Shown here in pieces: positions 29,936 through 39,139 of a DNA stretch of 56,297 nt. The number at the start of each line of letters is the position of its first letter. Position 1 is the first letter of the stretch. A program made the position numbers and the translations under genes. Source of the DNA: Candidatus Hadersleviella danica. Lineage in GTDB: Bacteria; Chloroflexota; Anaerolineae; Promineifilales; Promineifilaceae. The notes under the pieces are model-generated. The model ran no database searches. It was not told the DNA's origin and saw only the letters and a list, made by a program, of their open reading frames with translations. The stretch spans positions 1-56,297 of the forward strand of contig JADJSZ010000025.1 of NCBI GenBank assembly GCA_016711405.1. The letters run 5' to 3'.

Positions 29936-30385
29936 TTAATAGCCCACGAGCCAGACCCATGCGGCCAGCATGGCCAGATAACGCCCCCCTTTGCCCAGAA
30001 AAGCCCAGAGTGAGAATTTGCCAAAGTTCATATGGAGCGAGCCAGCCATCAGGCAGAGGGCATCGCCAATGAAGGGTGCCCAGCACATGAGCAAAGCGGC
30101 TGGCCCCCACCGCTCAAACCAACTTTGTGCTTTTTGTAACTTAGCGGGTTCGATGGTGACATAGCGACTGAGGACGAAATCGGAGCCAAATTTGCCCATG
30201 TAGTAGACAGTGACTGCACCGCTGTAGTTGCCAATGCTGGCCACAAGACCAACCAACCAGATGTTGTAGCCCAAAGCGGGCATGGCAAGGACAACCAATT
30301 CACTGGAGAAAGGCACGATAGAAGCGGCCAACAATGTAATCAGAAAGAGACCAAGGTAGCCAAATTGGCTGATGAGGTTTTCCAT
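29936..30385 (-). CDS. YqaA-like membrane protein (SNARE-associated/DedA superfamily)
   Basis: 149 residues, four to five hydrophobic segments. It starts MENLISQFGYLGLFLITLLA. The reentrant part ASIVPFSSELVVLAMPALGY and ASIGNYSGAVTVYYMGKFG correspond to the conserved G/P-rich blocks of the VTT/SNARE-associated family. FERWGPAALLMCWAPFIGDALCLMAG is the second conserved block. Bacterial relatives move or scramble lipid carriers or affect membrane homeostasis; the exact role here is unknown. Short length and WAPFIGD motif point to the YqaA subgroup rather than full-length DedA. Confidence 0.82.
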   Translation of the reverse strand: MENLISQFGYLGLFLITLLAASIVPFSSELVVLAMPALGYNIWLVGLVASIGNYSGAVTVYYMGKFGSDFVLSRYVTIEPAKLQKAQSWFERWGPAALLMCWAPFIGDALCLMAGSLHMNFGKFSLWAFLGKGGRYLAMLAAWVWLVGY

Positions 30386-30470
30386 AGAGGGAGCGGTGGG
30401 GTGGTTGCTCGATGGTCAGACGACTAAGGCCATTCCTAAATTTTAACTATCCTGAAAGGTGAAGGGTTTT

Positions 30471-30522
30471 TAGACACGAATTTTCTCGAATCTCTTTCGT
30501 GAAATTCGTGCAATTCGTGTCT
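30471..30522. repeat. REP-like palindrome, GACACGAATTTTCTCG type, copy 2
   Basis: GACACGAATTTTCTCGAATC on the left, GAAATTCGTGCAATTCGTGT on the right. It matches the copy at 8624-8674. The remaining gap (30386-30807) also holds a 10-bp hairpin, TTTTGGCGAA/TTCGCCAAAA (30722-30761), and no gene. Confidence 0.65.
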
Positions 30523-30807
30523 GATTTTAACCTGATTGGATAATTATTTTTTGGCAACGACCTAAGTGGAACCGTCACTGGCCGTCCAGAGCAGGAAAGG
30601 GCTATTGTAAGCGAATAAACGGATAATTTTGTTAGCAAGCTGTAAATTAGGCTACAATTCTCAGCATTTCCCCCCAAAGGTTAATCAAAAAAGAAGTATT
30701 GGATGATGATAACCTGTTAAATTTTGGCGAATGAGGACTGGGGAGTTGCAGTTCGCCAAAAATAGCATAGGGTCGCATTCGGCTCACCCTCTACCCCCAC
30801 AAATCCT

Positions 30808-33467
30808 ATGTTTAACTGGCGCTCTTGGTTACTGGTAACATTTGGCTCTCTCTTGGCGGTGGCTGGCCTATTCGTCACGGCCGCTCCCACCCCCACCAGC
30901 TTTGCCGCCCCCGATATAGCCACACTCTATCGGCGAGTCAATGTGGGAGATGACGATGCCGAAGAGCGCATTCCGTCAGGTTCCACCAATGTGCATAGCA
31001 GTGACTTAGAATTGGTGTACGACTCGGATTTACCAGCCGACCAACTCGTGGGAATGCGTTTTCTCAACCTGAGCATTCCGCCGGGGGCCATTGTCACCAA
31101 CGCCTATATCGAGTTTGCGGCCGATGAAAGTTCGTCTGGGGCAACGTCGTTGCTCTTTCGCGCCCAAGCGGCCGATAATCCCCCCGCATTTGTAGCCACG
31201 AACAATAATATCTCGAGTCGGCCGCTCACGGCCGCCTCCGTCAGTTGGAATAACCTTCCTGCGTGGACACGCTACCAACTGTACCAAAGCCCCAACCTCG
31301 CCTCCATTATCCAAGAAATCATCAATCGGCCCGCTTGGACGAGTGGCAATCCTTTTAGTCGTGGTCGTGACGGGTTCAGGCAAGCGTGTCGCTACTGCCT
31401 ATAACGGCGACCCTGATTTGGCGCCGTTGCTCTTTGTCGAATACCACATCCCCACCGCCACCCCTACCCTTACCCACACGCCAACCAATACCCCCACTTT
31501 TACCCCAACGCCCACGCACACCTCTACCCCAACCCCGACGCACACCCCTACGCCAACCCATACACCCACACCGACTCATACTCCAACCCACACGCAGACA
31601 CCTACCCCGACGCACACCCATACGCCGACACACACCCCAACCCATACGCCCACCCATACCCCCACGCAAACACCGACCCACACCCCGACACCATCGAATA
31701 CCCCACCCCTAGCCAAACGCCGACACACACCCTAACCCCCACCCCCCCCACGCTCACCCCGACCAACACGGCCACGCCTTCGATTACGCCCACCCCGTCT
31801 GAGACACCCACGCCCACCGAAACAGCAACACCGACGGAGACGGCGACACCAACCGAAACGGCCACGCCCACGGCGACGTTTACCCCAACGCCTTCTCATA
31901 CCCCCACCCCATCACACACACCTACCCCTACCGAAACGGCCAGCCCAACGCCCAGCCAAACCCCGACGCTTAGCCCTACCCCGACCGAAGAGCCAACGCA
32001 CACCCCAACGGCCACGGCCGAACTTCCGACCGAAACGCCCACCCCCACGGAAACAGCCACGGCCGAACCCACTTTCACCCCCACCTACACCCCCACCCCC
32101 GCCCCGCGCCTCATCTTTGTGGCCACCACGGGCAACGACACCAGTGGCACGGGGAGCATAGACAACCCTTATCGCACCTTGCGCCATGCCACCCTCAAAA
32201 CACGGCCGGGCGATACCGTTTTTGTGCGCGGCGGCATCTACCCCAAAGACACGATTATTGCCCAAGGCACGGCCGCTCGCCCCATTTTGGTGCGCCCCTA
32301 CCAAAGCGAATCAGTCATCATAGATGGCACGGGGGCAATAATGACCGACATCGAGAGCCTGCTCTTCATTACCGATTCCCGCTACACTACGGTGGAGGGA
32401 TTTGAGGTACGCAACTCGGCGGGGCGGGGGATTAGCGTCTACGAATCCCGTTACATCACTGTGCGCAACAACAATGTCCACCACATTCGCACCCGTGGCC
32501 TTGGCGGCGCAGGCGATGGCATCGTGTTCGAATCCAACCATGTGTGGCAGGTGGTGCTGGAAAATGAAAATGGCCTGCTGGCCAACCAAGGGCGCGGCTG
32601 GGCGGCCGCTATCTCCAGTTACACCATGGCTGATGGTTTTCCCTCGCGCAACATCGTCTTTCGCAACAACTATGTCCACGACAGTTGGGGCGAGGGCATT
32701 ATCGCCCTCCGCGCCGAAGGGGTTCTGGTGGAGGGCAATATCATCCACGATACGTTCAGCGTCAACCTCTACATCAGCAAGGCCATCAATGTGGTGGTGC
32801 GTGAAAACTACCTCTACAGCACCACAGACGAGTACAACCGGTATAGCTATCCCGCCAATGGCATTACGATGGCCAACGAAGGCTCTAGCCCCGAGCAACC
32901 CCACATTGACCATGTGCAAATTGTGAACAATGTGCTGGTCAATACAGGCTATGGCATCAACTATTGGCACTATCCCGATAGCCCCAATGACCCCGCCAAC
33001 ACCTATGCGGATGTGTTAATTGCCTATAACCTCATCACCAATAGCCATAAGGATGCACTGGCGTTTGATACGGTGAACCCCGAGGTTTACAATGCGCCAG
33101 CAAATAATCGGCTTCACAACAATGTTTTAGATGTGCAGGAGCCAAACGGCCGTATGGCGATTATTGGCAATCCCACCAGTTGGCAAATTACGCACAACAA
33201 TTGGGTAGATGGGCTTCCCTCGGGCGGCTATGTCTCGCCCGAAGCATTTAATTTTTCCCTGCCCGCAGGTTTGATTGCGCCGCGTGTGGGGGGGCAGATA
33301 GGAGGCTTCCAACCCAGCCCAAATTCGGCCGTGTTGGGCAAAGGCACGCCGCTGGCGGAAGTGGCACATGACTTTTCGGCCACCCCCGCTCGGCCGACCA
33401 ACCCACGTTAGGGCCATTTGAAGCGGCCGTAAACTACCAAATTTGGCTCCCACTGGTACACAGATAA
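30808..33467 (+). CDS. Secreted protein: N-terminal beta domain, Thr/Pro linker, parallel beta-helix
   Basis: About 885 residues read across frameshifts near 31360, 31715 and 33405. A signal peptide (LLVTFGSLLAVAGLFVTAAP) is followed by a jelly-roll-like domain (VNVGDDDAEERIPSGSTNVH; RFLNLSIPPGAIVTNAYIEF; IIQEIINRPAW), typical of extracellular substrate-binding or spore-type modules. A linker of about 220 residues is almost pure Thr/Pro/His (TPTPTHTPT units, 31450-32100) and is likely extended and perhaps glycosylated. A beta-helix follows (TTGNDTSGTGSIDNPYRTL; YESRYITVRNNNVHHI; NIVFRNNYVHDSWGEGI) of the pectate-lyase-like/right-handed type. The natural end is VNYQIWLPLVHR. Polysaccharide binding or cleavage at the surface is a reasonable guess; catalytic residues were not identified. 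Confidence 0.72.
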
Positions 33468-33507
33468 ACAGGCACGGTTCAAGCTATTTTTACAGTTTCG
33501 GATGGGG

Positions 33508-33570
33508 GGGGACTGGGGACAAAGGATTCGAAGTCACAAACGGCCCAAGTCCCAAGTCCCTTGTCGAAAT
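33508..33570. repeat. GGGACT/AGTCCC inverted repeats
   Basis: GGGACTGGGGACAAAGG faces CCAAGTCCCAAGTCCCTTGT. Units match those near 3712. Located in the gap between two convergent genes. Confidence 0.6.
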
Positions 33571-33634
33571 TTGTAAAAACGCTCTTCCCAGAGCCATGAA
33601 CCATACCGACAAAGACAATTAGGGGTGGGCAACA

Positions 33635-33679
33635 AAAAAGCGGTGCGGATGCGACAATGTCGCATCCGCACCGCTTTTG
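33635..33679. terminator. Bidirectional terminator hairpin
   Basis: A perfect inverted repeat with arms of about 21 bases (AAAAGCGGTGCGGATGCGAC and its reverse complement), flanked by A's on the left and T's on the right. It serves the convergent beta-helix gene (plus) and acpP (minus). Confidence 0.88.
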
Positions 33680-33751
33680 GGAAGTAAAGCACAAGAATTC
33701 AAATGCAAAAGGGGTTTATGCCAAGGAGCCACCCTTTTTACATCTCAGTTG

Positions 33752-33991
33752 TTATTTCACCATCCGGGTGCTAACGTAGGTTATCGCTTGGCCAACGGTG
33801 GTAATGGTTTGTGCTTCTTCGTCCGAGATTTCACCCCCGAACTCTTCTTCAAAACGCATAATCAGTTCCACCAAATCCAGCGAATCAGCTTCTAAATCAT
33901 CGCGGAAGTTGGCTTCTAAGACGACATCTTCTTCTTTAACTTCCAGCAACTCCACGACAATGGCTTTAACTCGGTCAGCTATATCACTCAT
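33752..33991 (-). CDS. acpP: Acyl carrier protein
   Basis: 79 residues with the phosphopantetheine attachment site DLEADSLDLVELI (Ser about 39) and the acidic helix II region EEEFGGEISDEEAQTITTV usual for fatty-acid ACPs. It carries growing acyl chains as thioesters. ATG at 33991 sits after a strong AGGAGG; an in-frame ATG 11 codons earlier lies within the upstream leader and lacks such a site. No other fatty-acid genes are adjacent in the window, although fabH/fabD/fabF neighbours are common elsewhere. Confidence 0.94.
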   Translation of the reverse strand: MSDIADRVKAIVVELLEVKEEDVVLEANFRDDLEADSLDLVELIMRFEEEFGGEISDEEAQTITTVGQAITYVSTRMVK

Positions 33992-34184
33992 CTGTAAATA
34001 TCCTCCTAAGGAATGGGTTAGCAAAATGCTTGTAGAATTTTAGGGTCAACCCCCTGAATGTCAAGGGCTGGGGCGACCATCAGTAAAAAGAAACCCCGTG
34101 GCGAGGGGGAAGTTGCGGGAACAGAGCCTGCAACATGGCTTTTTCGGCTGGGGCGCCGGCTTCCGGGGGCCCCCCTTTCCCCTT

Positions 34185-34262
<78 letters not shown>

Positions 34263-34287
34263 GGGTTTTTCACCATGCCGCGTTTTT

Positions 34288-35715
34288 TCACTTGCGCCCC
34301 CTCGGTTTGCGCCCCGTTTTGCCACCGCCACGGTAGCTGGGAGCCTCCAGCACAAAGAAGGTGCAACGGTCGCCATCTAACATGCGCGAGGCGAGGCGGG
34401 GGTCGAGTTCGTCGGGGGGCACGGCCGTGGTTATCACCGTGGGCAGACGGGCATTGTAGCGGTAATTAAACAATTGGTACAGCTTCTCCCGCGCCCACGG
34501 TGTCGCACTCTCCGTCCCCAAATCATCCAAAACCAAGAGCGGCGTGGCCTTTACCTCGGCAAAACGCTTGTCATAACTGGTGCCACTGGTTGGGTTAAAC
34601 GCCGCCCGCAAATGGTCTAGCAAGTCGGGCACAACGATGAACAGCACCGATTCCCCTTGCCGCGCCACCGCATTGGCAATGGCCGCCGCCAAATGGGTTT
34701 TGCCGTTGCCATACACCCCGTTAAACACCAACCACCCCTCAGGGCTGGTGGCAAAATTTTGGGCCAACTCAAACGCCCGCCGCAAATTGTTCGATTCGGC
34801 GCGGGGCAACTCGTGGTCGCGCAAATCAAAGCTCTCAAAGCTCTTGTCCATGTGCAAGCCCAGCGTAGACAAATCTGACTGCTCTTGTTGCCCGCCTGCT
34901 TGCCGATAATCGGGGGCAAGCAAAGTCACAATTTGGGAGAGGCTGGGGTCTACAAGGCGGGAGCGGATGCGGGCATCTATCGCTTCTAGTTCCTCGTTGG
35001 TTGTCACCACAGTGGGCAGTTGGGCGGTGTAGCGATAGTTAAAAATTTGGTACAGCTTTTCCTGCACCCAGTCGGTGTTATTTTGCGCCCCAAAATCATC
35101 CAAAATGAGCAGGGGGGTGGAGCGAATCTCCTCAAAGCGTTGGTCGTAACCTTGTTCGGAGGAGGGGGAGAAGGCGGCGCGAAGATAATCGAGCAAATCG
35201 GGCATATTGACGAAGAGGGCGGGTTGCCCTTTGGCCAGTTGGGAGTTGCCCACGGCCGCCGCCAAGTGTGTCTTGCCCGCTCCATACCCCCCGCGCAAAA
35301 TCAGCCAACCCTGTGGATTCTCGGCATAGGCGCGGACTTGGTCGTATACAAAGCGCAAGTTGCGCTGTTTGGCAGGGGTCAGCCCCACCCCATCCGCCAT
35401 AAAATTCTCGAAGGTACACTCTTGCAACAGTCCCAATTGGCTCAGGGCAAGGAGTTTACTGCGCCTTTGCACATCTTCCCGCCTCAGGCGGCAGGTACAG
35501 GGCGTGGCACGGCCGAAACGGGTATCACCCGGCGGCACATCGGGCATGACAAAGCCCGCCCCGCCGCAAAAGGGGCAATCGGGTTCGCCATGACGGCCGT
35601 ATCCCTGCCGTGCCTCGGCCGTTTCCAATTCCTCATCATCGCTCGATGATGTCTTTGAATTGGTCTGAGAGATAGCGTTTGGCACTCGTTGTAGAAACTC
35701 GGCTACTCGTTGCAT
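34288..35715 (-). CDS. Tandem DnaC-like helicase-loader ATPase
   Basis: 475 residues. After a short N-terminus comes a small zinc-finger-like stretch (CPFCGGAGF about 48-56, CTC about 74-76), as in DnaC/DnaI-type loaders. Two AAA+ ATPase modules then follow. The first has Walker A GGYGAGKTH (about 142-150) and Walker B LLILDDFG. The second has Walker A GVYGNGKTH (about 331-339) and Walker B LLVLDDLG. Both carry a NYRYxAxLPTVxTT sensor strand. The C-terminus is basic (GGGKTGRKPRGRK). Usual DnaC/DnaI proteins have one such module. Its start overlaps the end of the DnaD-like gene by 80 bases, so the two are cotranscribed and probably load the replicative helicase together. Confidence 0.85.
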   Translation of the reverse strand: MQRVAEFLQRVPNAISQTNSKTSSSDDEELETAEARQGYGRHGEPDCPFCGGAGFVMPDVPPGDTRFGRATPCTCRLRREDVQRRSKLLALSQLGLLQECTFENFMADGVGLTPAKQRNLRFVYDQVRAYAENPQGWLILRGGYGAGKTHLAAAVGNSQLAKGQPALFVNMPDLLDYLRAAFSPSSEQGYDQRFEEIRSTPLLILDDFGAQNNTDWVQEKLYQIFNYRYTAQLPTVVTTNEELEAIDARIRSRLVDPSLSQIVTLLAPDYRQAGGQQEQSDLSTLGLHMDKSFESFDLRDHELPRAESNNLRRAFELAQNFATSPEGWLVFNGVYGNGKTHLAAAIANAVARQGESVLFIVVPDLLDHLRAAFNPTSGTSYDKRFAEVKATPLLVLDDLGTESATPWAREKLYQLFNYRYNARLPTVITTAVPPDELDPRLASRMLDGDRCTFFVLEAPSYRGGGKTGRKPRGRK

Positions 35716-36343
35716 CTTCTTTCCCTTCGGTTTTCCACCGCTCTAAAATGCCCAATACATAGCGCCATTTGCGGACGTTGTTCGTCACGGCCGCTTCAAT
35801 CGCTTCCTCTATCCAACGGGCGGGGTAATTTTGCTCTGCGTCGCGCAACTCATCGGCAATGATGGGCGTGAGGGCACCAATGTTTTGTTCGTAGAGGACA
35901 AAGATATTCGGCCGTTCGACCAACACGCTGACCACCTCATCGGGGTCGAGCGTCGGCCGCCACGCGCCACGGGTAATGCCATCCACGGCCGCCCGCCCCT
36001 TTTCGGTGTTGATGAAGTAGAGGTCGAGGTTGCCATCGACCGTGCCCACCGTGACATGCAAAAACGTGCCCCGCGCCACCGCCCGCTCCAAGGCATCGAG
36101 TAACACCTTGGCCGCTTCGGTCGGCGAATCGGCCAGCCCACGCAGGAGTTGCACATCGCCCATAAAGTCGGCCAGCCGCAAATAGCGCACATCCCCCTCT
36201 TTGTGGGTCAGTGCCCAAAAGGCGTAGAGGGTCACTTTTAGCTCGGGCAGATTATCAATAATCGGCAATAAGTCGCTAAAAAAGAGACTCGGCACAGGCA
36301 CGCTCTTCAATTTGCCGTTGGGAAACCCTGCGAAGCCTTTCAT
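35636..36343 (-). CDS. DnaD/DnaB-like replication-initiation protein
   Basis: 235 residues. The N-terminal winged-helix-like part (SLFFSDLLPIIDNLPELKVT, LRLADFMGDVQLLRGLADSP) is followed by a C-terminal DnaD domain: NIFVLYEQNIGALTPIIADE, EEAIEAAVTNNVRKWRYVLGILERW (about 180-204), the YxxxIxxxW-like signature of the DnaD/DnaB2 family. These proteins help open origin DNA and recruit the helicase loader in Gram-positives. The neighbouring DnaC-like gene overlaps it, which supports this role. Confidence 0.82.
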   Translation of the reverse strand: MKGFAGFPNGKLKSVPVPSLFFSDLLPIIDNLPELKVTLYAFWALTHKEGDVRYLRLADFMGDVQLLRGLADSPTEAAKVLLDALERAVARGTFLHVTVGTVDGNLDLYFINTEKGRAAVDGITRGAWRPTLDPDEVVSVLVERPNIFVLYEQNIGALTPIIADELRDAEQNYPARWIEEAIEAAVTNNVRKWRYVLGILERWKTEGKEDATSSRVSTTSAKRYLSDQFKDIIER

Positions 36344-36351
36344 AGTCTTTC

Positions 36352-36421
36352 AGCCTGTCAGCTTGTCAGTCGCTTCATTCACAATTAACAATTAACCATT
36401 CCCAATTCACAATTCCACCAA
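36352..36421. repeat. CAGCCTGT and ACAATTA arrays
   Basis: CAGCCTGTCAGCTTGTCAGT followed by ACAATTAACAATTAACCATT-type units. Lies immediately before the DnaD-like ATG (36343, minus strand) and after the YdcF gene stop would be reached on transcription. Confidence 0.65.
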
Positions 36422-36430
36422 GTCTACCCC

Positions 36431-37039
36431 TTAGTCAGGCAGTTCGCCACGGATGTTGAAGTGGTAGTTGAGAATGCTGACGACTTCTTGCGCGACTGAC
36501 CGCCAATAGGTAACGGGGCTAATCCAGCGGATAGTGCGGGTGGGGGAGGAATACGCTTCCATGCCCAAGTCGCTGGCGATGAGCAGGGCGCGTTTCATGT
36601 GTGAAGGGGTGCTGACGATGAGAAAACGGCCGTGTCCATTCTCGGCCGCTACGGCGCGGGCATTGAGCAGGTTTTCGAGTGTACTGGTCGAGGTTTCCTC
36701 CACCAAAATCGCCTCGGGGGGCACGCCCCGCTCGATGGCGTAGTTGCGAGCAGCCGCCGCCTCGCTAATCTCATCCCCAAAGCCAACCCCGCCCGTGAAG
36801 ATGATTGTGTCAGCGTAGCCTTGGTCGTAGAGCAAGAGGGCATGGTTGATGCGTTCGCGGAAGACGGCCGTCGGCCGTCCGCGAGAGACGGCCGCGCCCA
36901 GCACGATAATCGCATCCACCTCCTGCGCCTCATCTTGCTCCCCAAAGCGCACAATCTCGGCCATCACGGCCGCCCATGTGCCACACAACCCCAGCACCAG
37001 CAGGGCCGATAGAATCCAAAACGGTTTGCGTTTCAACAT
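36431..37039 (-). CDS. YdcF/SanA-like (DUF218) envelope protein
   Basis: 202 residues. One N-terminal membrane helix (FWILSALLVLGLCGTWAAV) and a DUF218 domain: VDAIIVLGAAVSRGRPTAVF (about 42-61), YDQGYADTIIFTGGVGFGDE, ILVEETSTSTLENLLNA and FLIVSTPSHMKRALLIASDLG. Relatives such as SanA and YdcF affect envelope barrier function; biochemical activity is uncertain. The domain probably faces outward. Stop at 36431; the upstream region of the gene carries GTTATTG repeats. Confidence 0.88.
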   Translation of the reverse strand: MLKRKPFWILSALLVLGLCGTWAAVMAEIVRFGEQDEAQEVDAIIVLGAAVSRGRPTAVFRERINHALLLYDQGYADTIIFTGGVGFGDEISEAAAARNYAIERGVPPEAILVEETSTSTLENLLNARAVAAENGHGRFLIVSTPSHMKRALLIASDLGMEAYSSPTRTIRWISPVTYWRSVAQEVVSILNYHFNIRGELPD

Positions 37040-37056
37040 AGCCTTAGTATAGTAGT

Positions 37057-37356
37057 GACTCGTTATTGGTTATTCGTTATTGATTCGCTGTTTGCGGTTA
37101 ATCGCTATTAGTTTATGGAGTGATGATTCGACAAACCGCCTAACTCACTCAACACTCACTAACTTCTCTAACCAATCCAAGAACCAATGGGCGTGTTTCA
37201 TCTCAGTTGGGGGGAGGGGGGGGGGGGGGGCCCGCGGGGGGGGGCCGGGAAGGGGGTTAAGCGGGGGGGTGGGGGGGGAGGGAAAATCCCCAGAAAAAGA
37301 GGACAAGGCCCCTACAAAGCTATAACCCAAATGAAGCACACCAATAACCAGTAACC
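37057..37356. repeat. GTTATTG arrays enclosing a G-rich block
   Basis: GTTATTGGTTATTCGTTATT at 37065-37084 and the answering AATAACCAGTAACC at 37343-37356, ending right at the next ATG. Between them are AACTCACT-type repeats (37140-37165) and a long G-run block (37206-37287) that looks artificial. No gene in these 300 bases. Confidence 0.65.
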
Positions 37357-38037
37357 ATGCTCCTCCCTACCCTCCACCACCAGATGCGCCAGTGCCGTTT
37401 GTGCGCCGAGGCAGGGCATGAGATTGTGCAGGGGGCTGTCTTTTCAATGGGGAGCAACCCGCGTGTTTTGCTCATTGGGCAAGCACCGGGAGTGACGGAG
37501 GCGGTGTCCAAACGGCCGTTTAACGCCAGCAGTGGCCAGCGGCTCTTCACATGGCTGGCGGAGGCGGGCTGGGAAGAGGGCCCGTTTCGAGGGACGCACT
37601 ACATGACGGCCGTGACCAAGTGCTACCCCGGCAAACACCCCAATGGCAAAGGCGACCGCGTGCCCAGCCCCGCCGAACAAGCCCTCTGCCGCCCCTATCT
37701 GGAGCAAGAAATTCGGCTCATCAACCCCCGCCTGATGATTTTGGTGGGCAAGTTGGCCATCCAACTGCTTTACCCCGCCAAAGCGACCTTACAAGAGCTG
37801 ATTGGCACGGCCGCCTATTTCCCCCCGTCCGCGCTCACGGCCGACCCGCTTAATTTTGACCTCGGCCGTGCCAAACAGGTGACGCAGTTTGGCGGGGAGC
37901 CAGACGGCCGTTACGTCGTCCCCTTGCCCCACCCTTCGGGAGCCAGTTTGTGGCCAAACTTGCCCGCCAACAAGGCTCTCATCGGCCGTGCCCTTGCCCT
38001 GCTCGCCGCCATCCGCGAAGGGTGGGAGTTGGGGTGA
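37357..38037 (+). CDS. Fe-S uracil-DNA glycosylase (family 4/5-like)
   Basis: 226 residues. Four cysteines (C13, C16, C89, C111) in the arrangement of the Fe-S cluster UDGs. The active-site motif is LLIGQAPGVTEA (about 38-49). The second motif is PLPHPSGASLW near the C-terminus. It removes uracil (family 4) or a range of deaminated bases (family 5) from DNA. Family 4 has GEAPG-like and HPS motifs; Gln replaces Glu here, so the subfamily is not fixed. The ATG follows CAGTAACC without a Shine-Dalgarno. Confidence 0.85.
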   Translation: MLLPTLHHQMRQCRLCAEAGHEIVQGAVFSMGSNPRVLLIGQAPGVTEAVSKRPFNASSGQRLFTWLAEAGWEEGPFRGTHYMTAVTKCYPGKHPNGKGDRVPSPAEQALCRPYLEQEIRLINPRLMILVGKLAIQLLYPAKATLQELIGTAAYFPPSALTADPLNFDLGRAKQVTQFGGEPDGRYVVPLPHPSGASLWPNLPANKALIGRALALLAAIREGWELG

Positions 38038-38059
38038 TGGGGAGGGAGGGGTATAATTG

Positions 38060-38146
38060 GGTACTGGTCTATTTGTTTATTGGTTATTCGTTACTGGTTA
38101 TTGGTTATTAGCTGACGGCTGATAGCTGATAGCTGACAGCTTACTC
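38060..38146. repeat. GTTATTS and AGCTGAT heptamer arrays
   Basis: Units GTTATTG/GTTATTC/GTTACTG at 38081-38110, then AGCTGAC/AGCTGAT at 38109-38141, up to the next ATG. Here the two repeat types abut, without a complete answering arm. Confidence 0.75.
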
Positions 38147-38965
38147 ATGCGTAAATCGAAATTTTTACAGCGGAAACGACAAGAGAGACAAGAAGAGAGC
38201 TTTATCCTCAAAACGGCCGACGAAATCCTCCTCATGCGCGAGGCAAATCGATTGGTGGCGCAGGCTTTTGCCCGCATTGGGGAGATGATTAAACCCGGTG
38301 TGGTGTTACGCCATGTGGACGAGATGGTCGAGGCGTATATCCGCGAACAGGGCGGTTTGCCACTCTACAAAGGGTATCGCGGTAGTCCACCCAGCCATCC
38401 CCCCTTTCCCGGTGTCATTTGCGCCTCGGTGAACAGCGAAATTTGCCACGGCTTTCCCGACGGCCGTATTTTGCGCGAAGGGGACATTGTGGGCATAGAC
38501 ATTGGCTTGCGTTACCACGATTTTTGCGGCGATTCTTGTGTAACTTATGCCGTCGGTGAGGTGAAGCCGGCCGTGCGCGACTTTTTGCGCGTTGCGGAAG
38601 AGTGCCTGTATGTGGGCATCCAAGCGGCCAAAGTGAACAGTCGGCTGGGGGAGTTGGGCGCGGCCATTCAAGCCCATGCCGAAAAGCATGGCTACAGTGT
38701 GGTGCAGGAGTACGGCGGGCATGGCATCGGCCGTGCCCTACACGAACCGCTCTCCGTTCCCCACCACGGCCCCGCCCGCTACGGCCCCCGCCTGCAACCG
38801 GGCATGGTCTTTACCATCGAGCCAATGGTCAACATGGGCAAGGCCAAGGCTGAACTAATGCCCGACGGCTGGACGGTGAAAACGGTGGATGGCTCACTTT
38901 CGGCGCAATATGAGCACACTATTGCCATTACCGAAAATGGACCACTCATTTTAAGCGTGGTGTAG
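38147..38965 (+). CDS. map: Methionine aminopeptidase, type I
   Basis: 272 residues. A basic N-terminal extension of about 20 residues precedes the catalytic fold. Metal ligands lie in VGIDIGLRYHDFCGDSCVTY (two Asp), GGHGIGRALHE (His), FTIEPMVNMG (Glu) and SAQYEHTIAITE (Glu). The substrate-positioning His lies in NSEICHGFPD. The enzyme removes the initiator Met from new proteins. It starts ATG 38147 immediately after an AGCTGAC array. The SpoIIE gene follows after 175 bases. Confidence 0.95.
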   Translation: MRKSKFLQRKRQERQEESFILKTADEILLMREANRLVAQAFARIGEMIKPGVVLRHVDEMVEAYIREQGGLPLYKGYRGSPPSHPPFPGVICASVNSEICHGFPDGRILREGDIVGIDIGLRYHDFCGDSCVTYAVGEVKPAVRDFLRVAEECLYVGIQAAKVNSRLGELGAAIQAHAEKHGYSVVQEYGGHGIGRALHEPLSVPHHGPARYGPRLQPGMVFTIEPMVNMGKAKAELMPDGWTVKTVDGSLSAQYEHTIAITENGPLILSVV

Positions 38966-39139
38966 TGTTTTACGCGAAACCCTCTCCACAGAAGAGGAAA
39001 AGCATCTGCCCTCCCTTTCGGGGAGGGATTGGGGAGGGGTAAGAGCTAAACAAGCGGTTTGATTTGGCCAACCCGAACGGTTAAAGCCATTAGTACAAGC
39101 CTACGACTAAAGTCGTTGTTACCCACCTGAATCGTTACT
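38966..39139. repeat. Gap with short palindromes, including a remnant MITE arm
   Basis: CCCTCCCTTTCGGGGAGGG (39009-39027) is a short hairpin that could terminate map transcription weakly. AACGGTTAAAGCCATTAGTA (39076-39095) resembles one arm of the 143-bp element at 10320-10462, and TACGACTAAAGTCGTTGTTA (39102-39121) is another small palindrome. No gene. Confidence 0.45.

Noticed and set aside
31450..32100. ACACCC-rich tandem repeats as a separate DNA element
   Set aside because: They code for the Thr/Pro linker of the secreted beta-helix protein; the repeat pattern follows the codons.
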